64,000 nt of DNA. Source: Imbricaverruca yamaguchii (lineage: Eukaryota > Arthropoda > Thecostraca > Neoverrucidae). The notes under the pieces are model-generated. The model was not told the origin of the DNA. It did no database searches and saw only the letters and a program-made list of their open reading frames with translations. The first letter of the stretch is position 1. The number at the start of each line of letters is the position of its first letter. This document shows positions 60,600-64,000 of this stretch, in pieces. Made by a program: the position numbers and the translations under genes. The stretch lies in NCBI GenBank assembly GCA_034440575.1, contig JAOTOL010001078.1:186001-250000 (forward strand), read 5' to 3'.

Positions 60600-63500
60600 C
60601 CAAACTTGGTCAACTGGAATGTTGTCAAAAAGGCAAATGACTGTCATGCAACTGATGTCACTTTACATGTTACTCCCTACACATCCCAAAATATACTGTG
60701 TCATTGTGTGCCGAAGCATTTCCATACTTTATTCATGTATTTCACTCCTTTCTTTGCAAAGTCAATTATGCTGAACCTCCCAACGGAGCAGTCGGGTGGT
60801 CAGCCCGGTTCTGGTAACTGGAGCAGGTATTGACCTGCTAAAGTGCTCCTACATAGGTGACCTGAGGTCAAATGGCAGATCTAGCATCTGTATTGGATCA
60901 TTTGTAATGTCCATAACATCATTAATGCCAATTGAGCACTTAAACACAATAATAGCGATCCATAACACTGAGAAGCCAATTCATGCACAACCAGAACATT
61001 TTTCTCTTATGACCTCATTTGACCTTGAAGATATTGACCTAAGGTTATGAAATTTGCACACAATAGAGTTCACTGTGGTGCCCATCCACCCTGCGAATTT
61101 CATTGCTCTAGCCTCAGTAGGAGCTGAGATCTTAGAGGGGGTGGAATCCACCCCCCTTCAGTGTGCCTAATTTTCTAAGGCCCTCCATGGTGCATGTTAA
61201 GTGAGATGTCAAAATCACCATGGAAGCAATGCTATTTATAATCATGTAAGTCTTGCAAACCTAGTTTAAGATAATTGCATACATATGACTGTTCCAATTT
61301 TGCATATTCTGAAAGGTGCATTCTCTGGAGATAATGATACCAACAATAATTATGCAAACACCGATGCTATAAACTGGCATTGTTTAGCAGTGCATCATAA
61401 TCTGTTCACCTGAAATTTCACTAAGGGATGTTCTTCATCATGATCCAAGATATGCTGCAGTGGGCAAAATATTATGATGCTTGTGAATGGGATACAGTTA
61501 CAGAAAAGACATGCAGACTTCACAAACATGCACCAAGAAGCATGATGGTAGTACTTCTTTCACAAGGATGTCAATTCAGTGTGTATTAAGTGATATTTAC
61601 ACCCTGTTCCATGAATAATTTAACTTTTTCAACACTCCCAACAATCATGTTGCTGAAGTTGATGACTTAGCCTCAGATGTGTAACTTTATTAAAAGCTTT
61701 GCTAGTTTTAAATGAGGTTTGCAACATCCATCCTTGGATGTTGTAGAGATCTTCAAGATAAAAATGCACATTGAGAACTTCAAGATCAAATTCTGTGTTG
61801 AGTATCCCTTAAAAGACTGTGCCTATCAAGATGGTGGTGGTTATTGATTTTGGCAAAACATTGACCACTGAGTCATGTAGTGTCACCAATCTCTCACCTT
61901 GATTGGTCATGGGTGAAGAGTAGCAACAGGTGAGACTCAAACCCACAATCTTTCCATTGTGATGATGATGATAATGATGATAGCACAATGTCTATAGCAT
62001 GCCTTGTAATACAGTCCCAATGTTGTCTATATTTTTGGCAATGTAGGTGTCCTCAGGGACTTCAACTAGCACTTATGTTTGCCTATGGAATGGACCAGGC
62101 AAGACCTTTCATCTCATTTGAGGACTAGACATTGAAGCACTAGGCATTTGAGCACTAGGCATCTCCATTTTGCAGTTTGTTACAACCTGCCTTTTTAGCA
62201 TATAGCTTATAATCTGGTGTCTGGACTCGCCATGCTCCCTGGTTCCAAGGTGCTTCTCTACCAGATGCTAACTTTTCCCATCTTAACTCACTCAACCTTG
62301 ATGATTGGAATTTTAGTTCACACCAAATTGCAGCACATCCAAATCCAAATAGCACCACATTGTGGCAGATCCAAACTGTGGAGTAATAGTCTTCCCTTAG
62401 GCTGAATGACAGATCAATGACCACAAAAAGATGTGGTCTGCATCTGTTACTTAGATTATTGTTCATAGTTGTGACAATTCCATATTTCTGTTGCAAAGAA
62501 TGATCCTGGTATTCTGTCAATGCAAGCAGATTATATTCATTTGACATGAGGATGTTGTTCACCATCAAATATATGGATCAAGTGGATAACCTTACTCAAA
62601 GATTTACCACTCACACTTTCTTTATATCAACAGTGCATCTGAGTCGCCATCAGCAGACCACCAGTCAGCTATTGGTGACATTACTCAAATGTACACACAC
62701 ATCCAGCCAGGTGCAATGAATAACCCCACCCCCACAAAACACCCAGACCCAGGATATCTCCAAGGGGGTGAAAACATAACCTAGCCTAACCTAAACCTTC
62801 TGGGAGCTTGTCTTGGTATGTTTGATGTCACCATCAGCTGACTGGCTGAGTAAGCTGATGATGGCTTGCATACATTGTATATTTATTGGCTGGTTCTCAC
62901 CAAACTTTATGCACAATCACAGCTAATGGCTCCACCCACTGTTTTGGTGGAGGGCTGAGGGATTGGGAAATGTCCTGAGTGGTGCTAGTGTTGAACCCAG
63001 GACCTTTAGTACCCAGAGCTCAACACCTTAACCATTAGGCCATTGTTGAATACATTGTTGAGATAAAGGAAATGTGATGGCTCTATGAATACTGAGCAAG
63101 TGTGCCATGACAACCTCCAGTTGAAAAAACACAAATGGACCCCGCCCCTCTTCTGATGGTGAAGCTTTTGCTCCACTGGAGGAAGATGGCAGCATAAAAA
63201 TACCCACTGGGTTTGACAGGAATGACCTGTGGATGTTTGTGAAGCCACAGAAACAAACCCTGCAACTATTTTTTGTACAAAATGAAAGCTCAACACAAAA
63301 TTAGCTTTTCACACTGCACACAAAAGTTCATCCAATCGCTAATTAAACTACAATATTCTGTTGAGCAAGACCATATTACATGTTACGAGTTGTGTGCACA
63401 AAGCTTAAACCAAATTGATGCACAGACTAAAGGTAAGACATTACAATTTACCATTAAACTGACACATATACCAAACTAAAATCACAGCTAAAATTACTTA

Positions 63501-63930
63501 ACACAACTACCTACAATAGTAATTGCAATGTTCATCACATGCGCACTCCGAAAATGTAGTGAATAAATTTTTAAGAACTATAAGTAAACATTGTACTTTA
63601 TTCGGAATTGGTTAACTCCTACCGCTAAATAAAATTCCATTCAGATATACATCCATTAAAGATCCGGAAAAGGACGAAAATCAGCCTCATACTAACACAA
63701 TCAGCAACTCCGCAAACCAATTGGGCCAAGAGAACTATCCAAGGTTGTTGAAATGGAACGTTCATTAAAAGTCACAAAGTCACTTGCTAACAAAACAAGT
63801 GTTGATTGTATCATTACTGACGTCATATAAATATATATTCGTTAGTTCCTCGTGAGTGCTGTAAATAAGATAGGAAGTGAATAACATTGAAATCATTATA
63901 GAAGCCAAAAATTATGATTCAAATCTGACA
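60600..63930. other. CpG-poor non-coding stretch with SINE fragments
   Basis: Low CpG and AT-rich. It contains a SINE copy on the minus strand (about 61855-61960, GGGTTTGAGTCTCACC and body) followed by (GAT)n. A second tRNA-like head lies at 62990-63055 (minus strand: ATGGCCTAATGGTTAAGG ... GGTCCTGGGTTCAACAC). CCTAGCCTAACCTAAACC lies at 62780. No supported gene. Confidence 0.5.
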
Positions 63931-63931
63931 C

Positions 63932-64000
63932 ACGGCCGATCGTTTGGTGAAGGTTTCATTGGAATCGAACCAGCGGTTACCGAGATCGGCCATGTCGATG
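63932..64000. repeat. 154-bp satellite, inverted partial unit at window end
   Basis: ACGGCCGATCGTTTGGTGAA to CGAGATCGGCCATGTCGATG is the reverse complement of the satellite unit of 50284-51982. It probably continues beyond the window. Confidence 0.93.

Noticed and set aside
62155..62568. 137-codon minus frame with LLALTEYQDH and ASGREAPWNQ
   Set aside because: It could be a decayed non-LTR endonuclease (LLALTE resembles its start), but the rest matches nothing I know. It lies in CpG-depleted non-coding DNA.

Overview
The window reads as nuclear DNA of an arthropod. It has spliced genes with GT-AG introns (and one likely GC-AG intron), an ionotropic-receptor (IR) type chemosensory gene (IRs are a protostome family), Jockey-type non-LTR retrotransposons, Tc1/mariner and hAT-like DNA elements, tRNA-derived SINEs and very many minisatellites. 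A crustacean is a reasonable guess from the GC-rich coding sequence, but the species cannot be named from this sequence alone.

Four host genes can be supported. (1) A small secreted-protein gene lies on the minus strand (216-1360): TATA box, a three-codon first exon, then an exon with the rest of the signal peptide. (2) The 3' part of a whirlin/dyschronic-type PDZ scaffold gene is on the plus strand, with exons at 9087, 16920, 17702 and 18776. It covers the second harmonin-homology domain and the complete last PDZ domain, and ends at 18918. (3) An alpha-tubulin N-acetyltransferase (ATAT1/MEC-17) gene is on the minus strand, with four exons from 47065 down to 24250. All four are phase-compatible, and they cover nearly the whole GNAT domain plus a long low-complexity tail built on a 17-residue repeat. 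Its first exon was not found. (4) A single-exon IR gene (31343-33264, plus strand) sits inside the 17-kb second intron of ATAT1, on the opposite strand. It carries two +1 frame breaks. Whirlin and ATAT1 converge tail to tail across about 5.3 kb of minisatellites.

The first 43 kb is unusually dense in unrelated minisatellites, with units of 9, 18, 22, 27, 31, 32, 33, 34, 41, 50, 51, 61 and 62 bp. Most long open frames there are artefacts of these arrays. From about 43 kb on, transposable elements dominate. They include two copies of a non-LTR 3' end, a 277-bp hAT-like MITE with 8-bp target duplications and a paralogous empty site, a 0.8-kb dispersed element with CACCCCGTCCCG-like ends, and a 545-bp element between 12-bp direct repeats. 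A 154-bp satellite at 50.3-52.0 kb carries a perfect AGGTCA-A-AGGTCA motif in almost every unit. A complete mariner-like element is inserted in a Jockey-like reverse transcriptase relic. A 114-bp tandem array is split by a SINE, and a MULE-like transposase relic follows.

The last 69 bases are an inverted piece of the 154-bp satellite, so that family brackets 50.3-64.0 kb. Two stretches (about 48.4-49.8 and 60.6-63.6 kb) are visibly poor in CpG compared with the rest. An A-rich stretch (49.84-50.27 kb) looks like an unreliable assembly segment.
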